DNA of 64,000 nucleotides from positions 1-64,000 of the forward strand of contig JALGPX010000028.1 in NCBI GenBank assembly GCA_023515795.1, written 5' to 3'. The position numbers and the translations under genes were made by a program. The notes under the pieces are model-generated. The model did no database searches and was not told where the DNA came from. It saw only the letters and a list, made by a program, of their open reading frames with translations. This DNA is from Amoeboaphelidium occidentale (Eukaryota; Aphelidiomycota; Aphelidea). Below, piece by piece: positions 20,009 through 32,173 of the stretch (position 1 is the first letter of the stretch; each line of letters begins with the position of its first letter).

Positions 20009-21091
20009 ATGCTTAGACATCGTAATTCGGCTGGTTTGCCGTTCACTTCTATCAATTTGGAATATTTAAAATCATTTGCATTGAATAGTATCAAGTTTTC
20101 CGCAAAAATAGCACGCGATAGTATGCTTAGCTTACTCAGATTTACTAAATTGTAGCCTTGTTCTTGCGCACATTTGAAGAGCCAGAAGATGAGAAAGTAT
20201 TATTTGACATGTCACAGAAAGGGGCTGAGTTAGAATGGGGAACTGGATGTGATCAGGACATTGGAGGATATTCCAAAGTGAGTGTGGAAAGCACGCCTGA
20301 GAAGAACTGTAATTGCTGATACACTTTGCCCTAAATTAACTCATGTAGTAAAATGGAGTGGAAATATATCTCTGGCGTTGGATTATAATTCGGATGCCAT
20401 GTACACTGGGTATGCTGCTTTACGGACACGCAACAGATTACCGGCGCATATATTCGATGATCGCTGTTTCGATTGTTCTCGATGGAGCTTTCTGGTGTTA
20501 AGGATGAGAGGTGATCACAGGACATATCAGTTTAATTTTAAACCACATCGATCCTTCAGTGGTGATTTATACTCTGCGCCATTCAAGTTCTTAACGCCAT
20601 ACGCTTGGGAAGACGTCATTTTCCCCTTTCAGTGGTTTAGAAGGACTAATTGTGGTGTGCAATATTACAGACAGTATGCTCCTAATTTGGAGAAAATAGG
20701 CTCTTTTGGATTTCTGCTGTCTGATCATATTCCTGGGCCTTTCAGTGTTGAAATCGAAAGCATCAGTCTGACAAATTTTAACTTTAAATTCGGCCACTAT
20801 TCTGAGTGGCCAGAAGAAGATTTGAAATTCCTTACGAAGCATCTGTTGGAGAAGAAGCCGCGTGAAGACTATACAGACTCTATTGATAATCAACTTGGAT
20901 TTGGTTTTGACGTAGAAGGCAACATTGATAGTTTTGAAAAGCAGAGCAAAAGATACAAGAATATGCTTCCTAACAAAGTTCATAATCCACACTGGCATGT
21001 AGAAATTAAAGCAACATCTAGTCCTATGCGATCTACGCCATCACAAAATGGAAGAAGATCGGTTACAGCAAACGAAATATACAAGCAATGA
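20009..21091 (+). CDS. NDUFAF1: complex I assembly factor CIA30/NDUFAF1
   Basis: This mitochondrial chaperone assembles the membrane arm of NADH dehydrogenase, so the organism should have respiratory complex I. Three exons, 20009-20120, 20156-20308 and 20349-21091, with introns of 35 and 40 nt, give 335 residues (human 327). The basic N-terminus (MLRHRNSAG) fits a presequence. The CIA30 domain starts at about residue 45 (TFEEPEDEKVLFDMS, WGTGCDQDIGGYS), continues through GNISLALDY and YAALRTRN, and ends with IPGPFSVEIESISL. The 40-nt intron has no stop in one frame, so a simple ORF call would start too late and lose the first third. Confidence 0.88.
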
Positions 21092-21162
21092 CAGTCAGCA
21101 TTTCGGGCTCAAAACTTGTCCCTTGAATACAACTGAATTGATATTTATTAATATTTTATGTT

Positions 21163-22852
21163 TCATGGTTCGTTTGTTTCAGCGTTTGTGTCTTCTTCGG
21201 TATTTTCTTGGTTTCCCGACACATCTGAAGATCGCCGTTCCACTATGGACAGCCTTGCAACAGGAACATCACCAGAAGCACCAGACAACATGGCTAAATT
21301 TGCATCTTGACTAGCACCGACATTTTCAGGTATCATGATATGAATATTGGCGACATCACTAGCTTCTTGTTGCGCTTCACGCCGCTGTGCTTCTTCTTGT
21401 TCTGCCATTGACTGCCGTATTGCTTCTTGTAGCATCATCTCTTCTAGATCTGTGTTCATATCTCGTAAGCTGGAAAAGTACAAAGGTATTTCTTGTGAAG
21501 CATCAAAACCAGTAACAGAATTCACATCTCGCCTTCTGTTCCTGGCAGAGAGCCGGGAAGTATCAATGCCAAATTGATGTTGTAGGAATGCAAGTTGTCT
21601 TTGTTGTATCAAGAAGTTTGCTGCCAAGTTCGCATTGACTTGTCTGTTTAGTGCCTCCGATGCTAAAACGTTTAACATACCATCCGAGAGAGCACTTACC
21701 TAATCTTGACCGTTCCCTTTCCCTTTCTTGCTTCTTTTCAAAATTCTTTAGAAAGTCAGGCCGAATCTGGTCTGAAGTAACAATCAACTGTTGAGGCAAC
21801 TCTGAGCCCTTCTTAACTTTTGCAGACATGTTCAACTCTGAGTTTGACCTTTTAATTGAAGAAGGGGAAGTACTTGTGACACTACTAGTGCGTCCACCAG
21901 ATGCGACAACAACGTTTACAGTAGAAGTAGACGGTTGTGCTTTTTTCGTAGGTGAGATTGGTAATGATAAAGTAGAAGCCCGATAATCTCGATGATCATA
22001 TGAAACATCATTCTCTCGGTTCTTTTCAGGAGGATTATAGTAAACACCAAAGTCCGGTCGAACGCAGAATGGACAACATGCAGATGAAGCATCATCAATA
22101 TTTCTTCGAATTTCAATAAAACATTCTGTGCAAATAGGATGATCACAGCACCGCGTGTAATTAATGTTTTTTGGGTAAAGTAAAAAACAAATTGGACACT
22201 CAACAGGATCAGAATAATCTGGCTTGACTTCATACTCATGATTATTCCGGTGACTTGAAACAGGCGATGTTGGATGCGATGGATTCTTGCCAGTTTCAGC
22301 AGCCAAATCAGAGCTAGAGGTTTCAGCGTTCAAAGAATTCCCTTGCTGCTTGAAGGAACCACTTCGACGCAAAGTGCCAGATGCACTAGAAATACTTTTG
22401 ATAAAGTTTGCCGCAGTGACATTGAACGATACACTTTTAGGCCTGGTGGTAGATGCAGATGCATTATCCGTAACAGTTTTAGATTCCAGAGCCGGAGCAT
22501 CATTCGCACCAGCAAAAAGCGTCACTTTCTCAGTCGGTATTGATTCCTCATCGTTGTAGCCCAAGTAAAACGGCGCTAATCGTCTGGAAACAATAAACTG
22601 CTGAATTAAATCCAAATGATAAGAAAAATCTTCAGATTCTTCCTGTAGCTGTTCTTGCGATGTCGCCAAGTCTTTCGCTTTATCTCCTCTTGAGTACAAT
22701 CCATTCATTGGAAACAAGTAACCTCCATCAACCTTTTTAGTCCGTGGAAATATTCCATTCCTTCTCCGTTCCCTCAAAGCATCAGAACTTCCCAATTGTC
22801 CTCCTCCGCTGTTTCCGGAATTTCCACCGAAAGTTGAGCCGATATTTCCCAT
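21163..22852 (-). CDS. SIP5: Sip5-type RING-like protein
   Basis: Fungal Sip5 proteins interact with the Snf1 kinase. Exons 21700-22852 and 21163-21662, with a 37-nt intron, give 550 residues (yeast 489). The N-terminus MGNIGST is a good N-myristoylation site. Family segments are RNGIFPRTKKVDGGYLFP and LDLIQQFIVSRRLAPFY. A cross-brace zinc module (CPICFLLYP...CCDHPICTECF...CCPFCVRPDFGVYY) spans about 215-275. The C-terminal half is Ser-rich, with a conserved stretch (MNTDLEEMMLQEAIRQSMAEQEE) that resembles a ubiquitin-interacting motif. It is divergent from alanine aminotransferase, 57 bp between starts. Confidence 0.87.
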
Positions 22853-22909
22853 TCGTAATTAATTACTTTTTCAGTGTTGAGACAACAAGTGCTTTCAGTT
22901 GGCGATTCG

Positions 22910-24442
22910 ATGCAAATCACAAGAGCGCTTCAGTTATCTGCTGCATACCGTACACATTAACATATCAGAACGACTGAATAGCTTTTTATAGGAAAGGTTT
23001 TAAGCCCAAAGACTATCAATGCGAATGTTATCAAGGCTGAGTACGCTGTGCGTGGTGAATTAGCAATCAAGGCTGAGCAGTTACGTGATAAGCTCAAGAA
23101 GGATCCAAGATCATTACCTTTTGATGAGATCATTGGATGTAACATTGGCAATCCTCAACAGCTCGGACAGAAGCCCATCACCTTCTTTAGACAGGTTTTG
23201 AGCTTATTGGAGTATGATGAAATGCTTGCAAAAGAGAATGAGAAGCAAGTCCTAAAGATGTACCCTAAAGATGCTTTAGAGAGGGCGCGTCAGATTTACA
23301 AAAGTTGCGATGGTGCTCCTGGTGCGTACAGTCACTCGAAAGGTGTTCCTGCTGTTCGAAAGCACGTCGCAGAGTTCATCAAACAGCGAGATGGTTACTC
23401 TGCAGATCCTGAGCGTATATTTCTCACTAATGGTGCAAGTCAAGGTGTACAGTTCGTTTTGCAATGTTTAGCTCAACATTCTGGAGTTGGTATTATGATT
23501 CCGATTCCGCAGTATCCACTTTACACAGCTACATTAGCTTTAAATGATTCTGTAGCAGTTCCATATTATCTTAATGAAGAAGAAGACTGGCGTATGGATA
23601 TTGATCATCTAACAGAACAGTTGAATGATGCAAGAGAAGAAGGAATTGATGTTCGCGCTCTGTGTGTCATAAATCCTGGAAACCCTACAGGTAATTGTCT
23701 CCCTGTGGATAATTTGAAACAGATTGTTGAGTTCTGTCATAAGGAAAACTTGGCTTTACTAGCTGATGAAGTTTACCAGGTCAATACATATTTACCAGAC
23801 AGGCCGTTTGTTTCTTTCAAAAAAGTGTTACAAGAGTCCCCGGAACCAATTAAAAACTCTCTGGAATTATTTTCATTCCATTCTGTATCTAAAGGTGTTA
23901 TCGGAGAATGTGGTAAGAGAGGCGGCTATTTTGAGTGTGTGAATGTTTCTGATGAAGCTTTGGAACAAATCTACAAACTTGCCTCGATTTCTCTTTGCCC
24001 AAATGTTCAGGGGCAAGTAATGGTTGATTTAATGGTTAACCCACCGAAACAAGGAGATGTTAGTTTTGAATTGTACAAGAAAGAAACTGAAGGAATTTAT
24101 GAATCTCTGAAGCGACGTGCAAACAAACTGGTCGATGCTTTCAATGCAATGGAGAATGTTTCTTGTAACAAAGCAGAGGGGGCAATGTATTTGTTCCCAA
24201 ATGTTGAATTGCCAATTAGAGCCATTCAAGAGGCTGCGACTTTGAACAAAGCTCCAGATACATTCTATGCTTTGAAGATGTTGGAAGCGACAGGAGTTGT
24301 GATGGTACCAGGCAGTGGCTTTGGTCAGAAGGAGGGCACACACCATTTCAGATCTACATTCCTGCCACAAGAAGAAAAATTTGACTCTTTCATTCAAAAA
24401 ATTCAAAACTTTCACAAGGACTTCATGAAAAAGTACGAATAA
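22910..24442 (+). CDS. alanine aminotransferase
   Basis: This enzyme interconverts alanine plus 2-oxoglutarate and pyruvate plus glutamate with pyridoxal phosphate. Exon 1 (22910-22949) encodes MQITRALQLSAAY, and exon 2 is 22992-24442 after a 42-nt intron. The product is 496 residues, the same as human GPT. Motifs are LTNGASQGVQ, CVINPGNPTGN, DEVYQVN, the PLP-binding lysine in SFHSVSKG and the GGYFE that follows it. The start of exon 1 resembles a weak mitochondrial presequence, so location is uncertain. The stop codon is part of AATAAA (24438-24443). Confidence 0.94.
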
Positions 24443-24474
24443 AAGCAGCATATTGAGATATTGCTTGAATAAAT

Positions 24475-25158
24475 TTACTTTTTCTTTTCATCTGCAGCAA
24501 GCCTGTCTTTGATATCAAGCGAGACAAGATTGTGCGATGCTTGAACAAGTTGAATCATATTCATTATGTGTTTCAAAGCACAAAATGGCAGACATACATA
24601 AGAAAGTACCGTAAAGAAACCAACTTCTGTCCCGAAAACATTGACGTGATACTGCGACTGTGTAGTGTACGTTATATAATACAGCAAGATCCAATAGAAT
24701 TCGTTGAATGCGCATAATGAAAACAGAACAAAGCGATTTGTGTAATACAACCGTAACAGCGGATTCTGAGTCTGATCAACCTTCTTGTGACTGTCCAAGC
24801 CACTGCTGAGCGTACTGAACATTTGCATATAATGCGAACTTAAATCCAGCGCAATCAGAAACTGAAACATGCCAACATAAGACGGATATTTCAGTATTAG
24901 AAAGCACATAAGGCAAACTGTTGAAGATCTGTCAGTGACCATATCCAATACTGCACCGAACTTGCTCACTTGATTAAAGTATCTCGCAGCGTATCCATCG
25001 ACTGCATCGAGTCCACACGACACCAAATAGAGCAAAGCAGTTAGACCTGGCTTAGTAGACATTGTAAAACATGAGGCCACTAACAATAAAACTCTTAAAT
25101 AGCCGATAACATTCGGAGCGAACAAGTAAACGTTCTCTTTCTTTTGTGTTTTCTTCAT
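24475..25158 (-). CDS. PIS1: phosphatidylinositol synthase
   Basis: This enzyme makes phosphatidylinositol from CDP-diacylglycerol and inositol in the ER. The 227-residue product (yeast 220) begins MKKTQKKENVYLFAPNVIGYLR. It contains the CDP-alcohol phosphotransferase signature D-x2-DG-x2-AR-x8-G-x3-D-x3-D as CGLDAVDGYAARYF...FGAVLDMVTD, plus several membrane segments. I used the ATG at 25158; ten more codons are open upstream, but only from TTG. The start codon is only 12 bp from that of the divergent Ufd1-like gene. No intron. Confidence 0.94.
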   Translation of the reverse strand: MKKTQKKENVYLFAPNVIGYLRVLLLVASCFTMSTKPGLTALLYLVSCGLDAVDGYAARYFNQVSKFGAVLDMVTDRSSTVCLMCFLILKYPSYVGMFQFLIALDLSSHYMQMFSTLSSGLDSHKKVDQTQNPLLRLYYTNRFVLFSLCAFNEFYWILLYYITYTTQSQYHVNVFGTEVGFFTVLSYVCLPFCALKHIMNMIQLVQASHNLVSLDIKDRLAADEKKK

Positions 25159-25170
25159 TGCAACGAATCG

Positions 25171-27228
25171 ATGGCTTTGCGATGGCAACTTCGACTAATG
25201 GAGAAATCAGAGTTAAAGGGCGATAAAATGGACCTTCCTGCCGAGTGTTTGAGGGATATCATGGCTGAAAGTGGGCATAAAGATTCAATTGAGTCTCCAT
25301 TAACCTTTAAACTTCAAGCACAAAGCGACGGTGGAACAGTTTACGGTGGCGTGAGAGAGTTCACAGCAGATCCTGGAACATGTTTAGTATCGCCATGGTT
25401 GTATCGAAGCTTCAATGATATGAACGATAATGAGAATGGTTTGGTTGTGACTGTGGAGCTGCATCCTTTGCTTAAGGCAGCATATTGTCTTTTGAAACCG
25501 TTGGCCGATATTCCAGGAAATCTGAATTTGAAGGCTCTTTTGGAATCGCATTTACGGCAGAACTTCACAGTCATCAGCAAAGGGACGACTATTGATGTTA
25601 ATGTTTATGGGAAAGGTGTTTTGAGTTATTTTGTTGAGCTAATCAAAAGCACGGAACAGGTTGAAGTTCCAGCTGCAGTTGTTATTGATACAGAAATCAG
25701 CGTGGATTTCAGTTCTTCTGGGTTTACACAATTAGGAATGAATACTCAGGAAAGCGATACGATAACGGACCTTTCTGTAGATTTGTTACTTCAATCGGAT
25801 GGTTTTGTTAAACTCTGTGATGGTCACATTTATGGAAGGAAATACTTCAAAATCAACACAGAGAAACTGCAAAATGCGCCAATTACTTTAAATTGTACAT
25901 CAGAGAATGATGACATTGTGGTTTATGCGTCTTTCAGGGTGGAAAGACCTTCGGATTTAGACTTTCAGTTCAGCTCGACAGAATCATTAAAAGCTGGGAA
26001 CAGTCTTTGCGTTAATTTATCGGATTATCCTAGAGAAAATAATTGGCCCGCTCATCCTGGCTATCTCTATCTTTGCATTGTATCTTATGGAAACAAGAAT
26101 TCTGGTGAAATGTTTCGGCTTGAATGTAGTATGAAGCCAGACAAATTGAAGGATGAAACAGCTCCTGTCGAAACTTCGTTATGCCCCAACTGCAGAGAGA
26201 ATGTATCATTACAGAGTCTTCAGCTTCATATGCTGCGCTGTGAGCGGCTAAAATACTATTGTGAAACTTGCTCATCAGTTGTTCTAAAACAGCATCAGAA
26301 CTCGCATTGGCATTGCAACGAATGTAAAAAGTGTGGCAATTCAGTTTCTGAGAAGACTCTTCATCTTGAGCTTGTTCATAAGAAACGCTATTGTATCTGT
26401 GGATTTTACGGATATCAGAACGAGTTAAAATATCACTGTAATAATGATTGTCCTAAAAGGTCTATAATTTGCCGTTATTGTCACTTGGAAGTTGAAGCTG
26501 GAGAAAAGAGTTTGCAGGCTAAAGATTTACTGCTCACTGGTCCTTCCTTGACCCAGCATGAGTCTGATTGTGGTAGTAGAACAATTGTGTGCGCAACATG
26601 CAAAAAATCTGTTCAGATTAAAGATGTGTCTATTCATATGAAAATGCATGAAACGGAAAAGAAATACAGACCACTTCCTTTTATTGTATGTGCAAACAAG
26701 CTGTGCTCGTTGCCTCGTGATTACAAGAACGATATGGATTTATGTAACAGGTGCTTCGGGCCTTTCTGGCTTTCGGAAATTGATCCTGGCAATAAGAAGA
26801 GAATCCAAAGGTTAGTTCATACATATTTCAAACAACTCTCGAGTGGCTGTGGGAGAGATGTATGTTTAAATCAATTCTGTGCTTCAGGTAGTTATAAAAG
26901 TGAAGGTAAAGATCCGAATATGATTGCCTTGGATGCGTTGAATATTGCAAAGAAAAGCGGCTACTTGGAACCAGTCCCATTCCGAGAGTACTTTTTATGC
27001 GTTGATGTACGAAACGCCAAGATTAGAAGAGTTGCTGAAAATCAGTTACAAGTCTTGGGAAATTATGCTCTTGAATTTTGCATTGAAGCTCTAAACAAAA
27101 CGAAACCAGAACTGAACGATGATACTGATGACGAAGAGGCAGTTGAAACGTTCACATATGATGGCGTGAGTCAAGTCTGGTTATCAGCAGCTGCTAATTG
27201 GCTTCTTAGAAACGTTCACACTGAATAG
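25171..27228 (+). CDS. Ufd1-domain protein with C-terminal zinc-finger array
   Basis: The first ~170 residues match the Ufd1 N-terminal double-psi barrel (KGDKMDLPAECLRDIM, SPLTFKL, CLVSPWLYRSF). The C-terminal half holds a chain of Cys/His modules resembling TRAF-type fingers (CPNCRENV, CETCSSVV, CKKCGNSV, CRYCHLEV, CATCKKSV). It is therefore not canonical Ufd1, which lacks fingers and binds Npl4/Cdc48, but the separate fungal Ufd1-plus-zinc-finger family. A role in ubiquitin-linked turnover is inference. It has 685 residues from ATG 25171. The final 150 residues (from about NKKRIQRLVHTYFK) look like the 'Amino-terminal zinc finger of Hect-like ligase' pattern, with CxxxxCxSG following. Confidence 0.75.
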   Translation: MALRWQLRLMEKSELKGDKMDLPAECLRDIMAESGHKDSIESPLTFKLQAQSDGGTVYGGVREFTADPGTCLVSPWLYRSFNDMNDNENGLVVTVELHPLLKAAYCLLKPLADIPGNLNLKALLESHLRQNFTVISKGTTIDVNVYGKGVLSYFVELIKSTEQVEVPAAVVIDTEISVDFSSSGFTQLGMNTQESDTITDLSVDLLLQSDGFVKLCDGHIYGRKYFKINTEKLQNAPITLNCTSENDDIVVYASFRVERPSDLDFQFSSTESLKAGNSLCVNLSDYPRENNWPAHPGYLYLCIVSYGNKNSGEMFRLECSMKPDKLKDETAPVETSLCPNCRENVSLQSLQLHMLRCERLKYYCETCSSVVLKQHQNSHWHCNECKKCGNSVSEKTLHLELVHKKRYCICGFYGYQNELKYHCNNDCPKRSIICRYCHLEVEAGEKSLQAKDLLLTGPSLTQHESDCGSRTIVCATCKKSVQIKDVSIHMKMHETEKKYRPLPFIVCANKLCSLPRDYKNDMDLCNRCFGPFWLSEIDPGNKKRIQRLVHTYFKQLSSGCGRDVCLNQFCASGSYKSEGKDPNMIALDALNIAKKSGYLEPVPFREYFLCVDVRNAKIRRVAENQLQVLGNYALEFCIEALNKTKPELNDDTDDEEAVETFTYDGVSQVWLSAAANWLLRNVHTE

Positions 27229-27263
27229 ACTTCATAGATTTTTTTGCGATCAAACTGAACTTC

Positions 27264-30200
27264 ATGAACTCAGACGGTATTACAATAAGCTTAAGCTATT
27301 AATTTTAGACGCACATAAGAAGGACCCAAAGTACCGCCGATATACGCAGGCCTTAGAGAAATTACTTCAAGCATTCGAGACTATTTCGGAATGGCCAGAC
27401 ATTATTCAGTTCCTGTCGAATCTTCAGAGGCTTCTGGGCCAATACTCTAATTATAATACGATACCTTATGCTACAGTCCTGAGTAAAAGGCTTGCACAAT
27501 GCCTAAATCCGGGCCTACCAAGCGGTGTTCATTCTAAATCGCTAGAAGCATACAATAGTGTCTTCAAGAACTTATCGAAACAGTACCAAGAAAATATTAC
27601 TGCTGAGGATCTCATCGTATTTGGCTATGGACTCTTTAATGTCTTGGAGCATTTAAACATGAGCGTGAAGCCACAATTCCTTGCGCTTTTCGATCAAGTC
27701 TTTACTAAAGTCCTTTCGAGGGATGTGACGCTATTCGCTTTACCTGGTACTTTACATGTAATCATCAGCTTATTATTTTAAGGTCTTTTAAATGGGATAT
27801 TGCCGGGCTTAGACGATGAAACAAGCGAATATTTCGACAGGAGCGTTTCGATCGTGAACAAGATCAGGAATATAGTCAATGACGACTCTGAATATTATTC
27901 CCGTGGCACATTTAATGCATTCATTAGAAGCAGAAATCACAGATTAGGGGGCCTTTGTTTGTTGAATGCGTTGGATAAGAGCAAAGTAAAAGAGATACTT
28001 AAGAGCAAGGAACACACGGACTTGCTAATTTCTGCGTTTGCATGCGGTCTTGCTGACGAAAATATTCTTGTTCAAAGAGGGACACTAGATCTATTGGTAT
28101 CAATGCTCCCGATTCAGAGCGAGAATTTAAAATACATTGTTGCAACATCTGGGTCGAGTTGTGACATTTTGATGGAGAGCGCATTGTCTGTGGTTCTACG
28201 GAAGGATATGAGCTTAAACAGGCGATTGTATACATGGCTTACTGGTAATGATGGTTTGTTTACAGACTATTCATGGGCAATATCTGTGATCACGAAAATG
28301 ATTAGTTTCGATTTTGTCCGATCTGTTAAGATCATGATTTCCTTAATGGACAAAACCGAGATCGGAATGCCTATTGCTTTTGAATGTCTTTCAAGCGTAT
28401 TTCATGGAATGATGACTACAAATGATATTCAGACTGGAAGTATGATAATTGATATCGTTGATCCTTTAATAGTTTTTGGGAAGATACAAACGTTTCTTCG
28501 AGTAAAAGAAAAGCTCGACTTAGCATTGTATTCAGTAGAAAATTGTCCTTTGAAAGACGAGGATTCTCTGCATATTCACTATCCTGCACTATTCATATCA
28601 GCATCTAACGTTTTAAAGGAACAATTGCTAAGTGGAATTGATTATGAGCAGTTATCAAAACTGGATGCAATACTAAAGTCTCTTAGCCAAAAGATACCTG
28701 AAACGATTATGGATCCTGCATCGAAAGCTGAAGTTGCTACTTTGAACATAGAAGACATTCATGAGATGTATTCGGGGGGAATCGACATTGACAGTGTTTA
28801 CAGCAGCGACCTTTATGTCAAGATTGAAATGCTTCTAAGAAACGAGTTTATTTTTATCTCATTTACCATTTACGAATCCATTATAACCTTTCTAATATCA
28901 GAGTATGAACCAAAATCAGCTCTTTCGGACTTGGTCACAAACTTTAAATTTATTTTCAACCAGTATTTTCTTCATATTGCTGAAAAGGTTAGCAAGAATG
29001 GAATCTCTCGTTTGAGCGCAAAACTTAAGACACATTTGTTTATGAAATGCTGTTACAATAATGAGTTCTTGGAAAGTTTGGTGGTTCTTTTGGAGAAAGG
29101 ACTCGTTTCATTGGGAAGTAGTACTGATGAACTTAAGGAAGAAAGGTTTAGACAAATAATTATCCATTTATGGGGAATGCTTGATGATCCGCGGCGGGAA
29201 GATGCAGCAAAGTATATAATGCGTTTGCATGATTTGAACGGGAGATCTGCTGTTCTAGTTCAAGAGGAGATAGAGAAGCAGCTGAAGCGAAATCAAAGTT
29301 ATGACAGATTTTCATTCTTTTGGAGGCATGTCAACTCCTTGCCCGCAACCAAGGATAAATCTTTTTTGAATCTATCATTCTCCAACTGTTTATTTATAAT
29401 GATTGACCTTTTGAATAGTGATAACCTGGATGAGAAAAGGATCGGTGGTGCTTTCCTGAAGTGCTCTTTGAAAAGTCTTGTAAAGATTGTGGAACCATTA
29501 TTACTTTTGTTTATTAGGCCAAGCGTACTTCCTGGCCTTCATGTTGAAATCTCATATATATCTAATTCGATGTACAATGTGTTCCAATATGGCGACGATA
29601 AATTGCTGCGGAATTTGGATTCAACCAGGATAGATTCAAATGAGGTTCTATTCAATGTGCTGCAGTTGGTTGATGATTCTGTGCTAAACAGTTGCAACAA
29701 CTACCTCGAGCTAATAACAGAGCTGTTACTTAAGAATTTGAATACGGAAATATCAGAGTTCTTACATTTTCTTTCTATTAAGTTGTTGGAGGGTGGTCAC
29801 GAGAAGCGCGTTCAAAGAATTCAGGATTTTACTATAGATAGGCTGTTGATGACTTGTCCACCTGATCTTCAGTCAAAGTTGATTTTAGTGTTACACATGA
29901 CACTAAAAAAGCATTCTGTTCTGAAATCTGAAGAAAATAATGAAGTCTTTGATGCGAAGATAGCCAAGTTATTGATTAATGCGGTGACTAAAGCAGAAAA
30001 TCGACCCTTGCTTCCTCACTATGTAGAATTCATGTCGTCTTGTTTGGAATTTATAATAACAAACCACAAGATCATAGCAGTTCCTCTCGTCAAGATTATT
30101 ATTGAGGAATTAGGTTTCGTTGTCGCCTCAAACAAGACGCCCTCTATGAATGATGACGTCGAGATACCGCTGTTATTAACTTGTTTGGAGAAGCTTCTTT

Positions 30201-32173
30201 CAGGCCTTTGTTCTTTGCCGTTTTATGCGTCAGCTAGTAGTGCCACGGTAGGTTCTACCACTCCAGTTAGAAGTCTGATAGGTGCTGATTTCGTCAATCT
30301 GTTTTCTAACACTAGTTCAAACACAGGCCAGGTGGCTGGTGGGCATGAATTGCTTGTTCTGTTGAATACTGCTGTTAGCGAATTGTTATTAAAGTGCTTC
30401 CAAAGCGGCGTGCACAAGATAAGCGCTTACAGAGTCACCAAACTGGTTGAGTTTTGCATGAAGCAAAATCCTAGCAACTTCTTAAAAACTCTAATATCCT
30501 CATGTTCCACGAAAGATTTCAGCATTCTGTGTGATATGGTCAAGGACTATGACTTCGCGGTTATTTTGAAAATGTTGCTTGACAATTTTGATTTTGGAAT
30601 GACAGACTTTATCACTTTCTATCTGCTTAATTGTCAAGGATCCAAGACGTTGCAAAAGTTGCAGTTTTCGTTTCAGAATCCTTCTGGTCCGTTTAACAAA
30701 GACTTTTTGAATCTTTTGTTGCCATCGATGTCTAATGAAGGAGTTGCGAAGGTCCTCCGACTACTGAAAGTTTGCGCTACTTTTTTGAATGATGGTAGTC
30801 TCTACTCTGGTGATCCTTTAGAATCATTATTCATGGAGTACTTGGCTAAATGTTGCAACATGGTCTGCACTTATGTCAGCAAGAATTTTAATACCAGGAA
30901 CAACAGGGCCATCGAAGAAGTACTTGAAACTCTTGCGGGCCAGATTATACCGAATCTTTCTACTAGTTCCAAGAAGAGCATTATTTTGAGTATTCTAGGA
31001 GATATTTCTTCTTATGCACTTTCCCCGCTATTGAAAGGAAAAGTTTTAACGAAAGAGACAGTGAAGATTCTAAAAGCACTGATTTTATCGCCTTTAAATT
31101 CAACGTCTTTAAAGCTATGGAAGAAAGATCTTCATGACTTTTTTATGGAACCAAAGTTTTTTACTGTTTTATCAACTCCAGAGAATGTGTTGGATTATTC
31201 ATTTATACTGAACTCTGTTTTGCTTCTTGATTCTCAAAATGGTGGCAACGACGAGGCCAAATGGATGGAAGATATTTTAAACAATCGAGTTCAAACGAAT
31301 TTTTCAATGTTTTCTACAGCTACTTCTTCAATGAATTTCATATCAACAAGTAACAAGGATCATGAAAGGGCTCTTTATCTGAGAAAGTTGTCATTCTTGA
31401 TTTTCAGCGGAAAGAAAGATCACTATGCACCCGTATTTAGCCAAATTGAGGACAAGCTTATCGAAATTCTTAAGATGCCCATACTAGACTCGACCTTGTT
31501 AGAAGCGGAAGTATTTCTGGCTTTCAGGGTTGTCCTTTTGAAGTTTTCGGGCAAGTATTTATTCAGCATGTGGCCAAAATTGATTACAGAAATTTTGAGG
31601 GTTCTAAACAATTTGCTTTTACTCAATACTGGTGGTCGTATTGAATATTCATTCTTATGTACTCTTCTTAACGTATGCAAACTCTTGGATTTAATATTTC
31701 TTCTGGACTATCCTGACTTTCAAAGTTTCGCTTGGATGTTTGACGATGGCTCTGGCCTCTTTGAGAAGCTGACAGAGAAAATCAAATCAATGGGAGACCT
31801 AGAAGTCGATCAGGATAGTGAATTTATCAAAGCAGGCAACAAGAAGAAATTATTCATCGAATCCACGCAGTTGAACACCCAAACAGTTAGCAATCTATCT
31901 CAGTTGTATGGTTTCTTTAAACAATCTTCATACCTCAGAGGCTTGAACATGAAGAGTGCTTGTCTTGAACATTACAATTCGTATTACTCACAGAAGAATG
32001 TGCTGGGATCATCCTCAAACATATTGTCTATCAAAGAGTTCACAACTAAAGTTCTGGATGGAGATTCCTCTAGTGAAAGCTTCAAACAGCATCTCTTGCC
32101 GTTAGATAATTCAATTGACAGAGACTTTTTGCTTCGATGCATCTTGTATGACTTCATCGCCGAACTGAAATAA
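27264..32173 (+). CDS. DOP1: Dopey family protein Dop1
   Basis: Dop1 works with the Mon2 scaffold and the flippase Neo1 at Golgi and endosome membranes in recycling and leucine-zipper-like trafficking. Three exons, 27264-27276, 27309-27746 and 27783-32173, with introns of 32 and 36 nt, give 1613 residues (yeast 1698). The first exon has only 13 bases (MNSD plus one base). The Dopey N-domain is clear: KYRRYTQALEKLL, VLSKRLAQCLNPGLPSGVHSKSLEAY and LLNGILPGLDDE. The remainder is helical-repeat-like, with the C-terminal leucine-rich region. It starts 35 bp after the stop of the Ufd1-like gene on the same strand. A frame-only call would miss the diagnostic first 151 residues. Confidence 0.9.
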
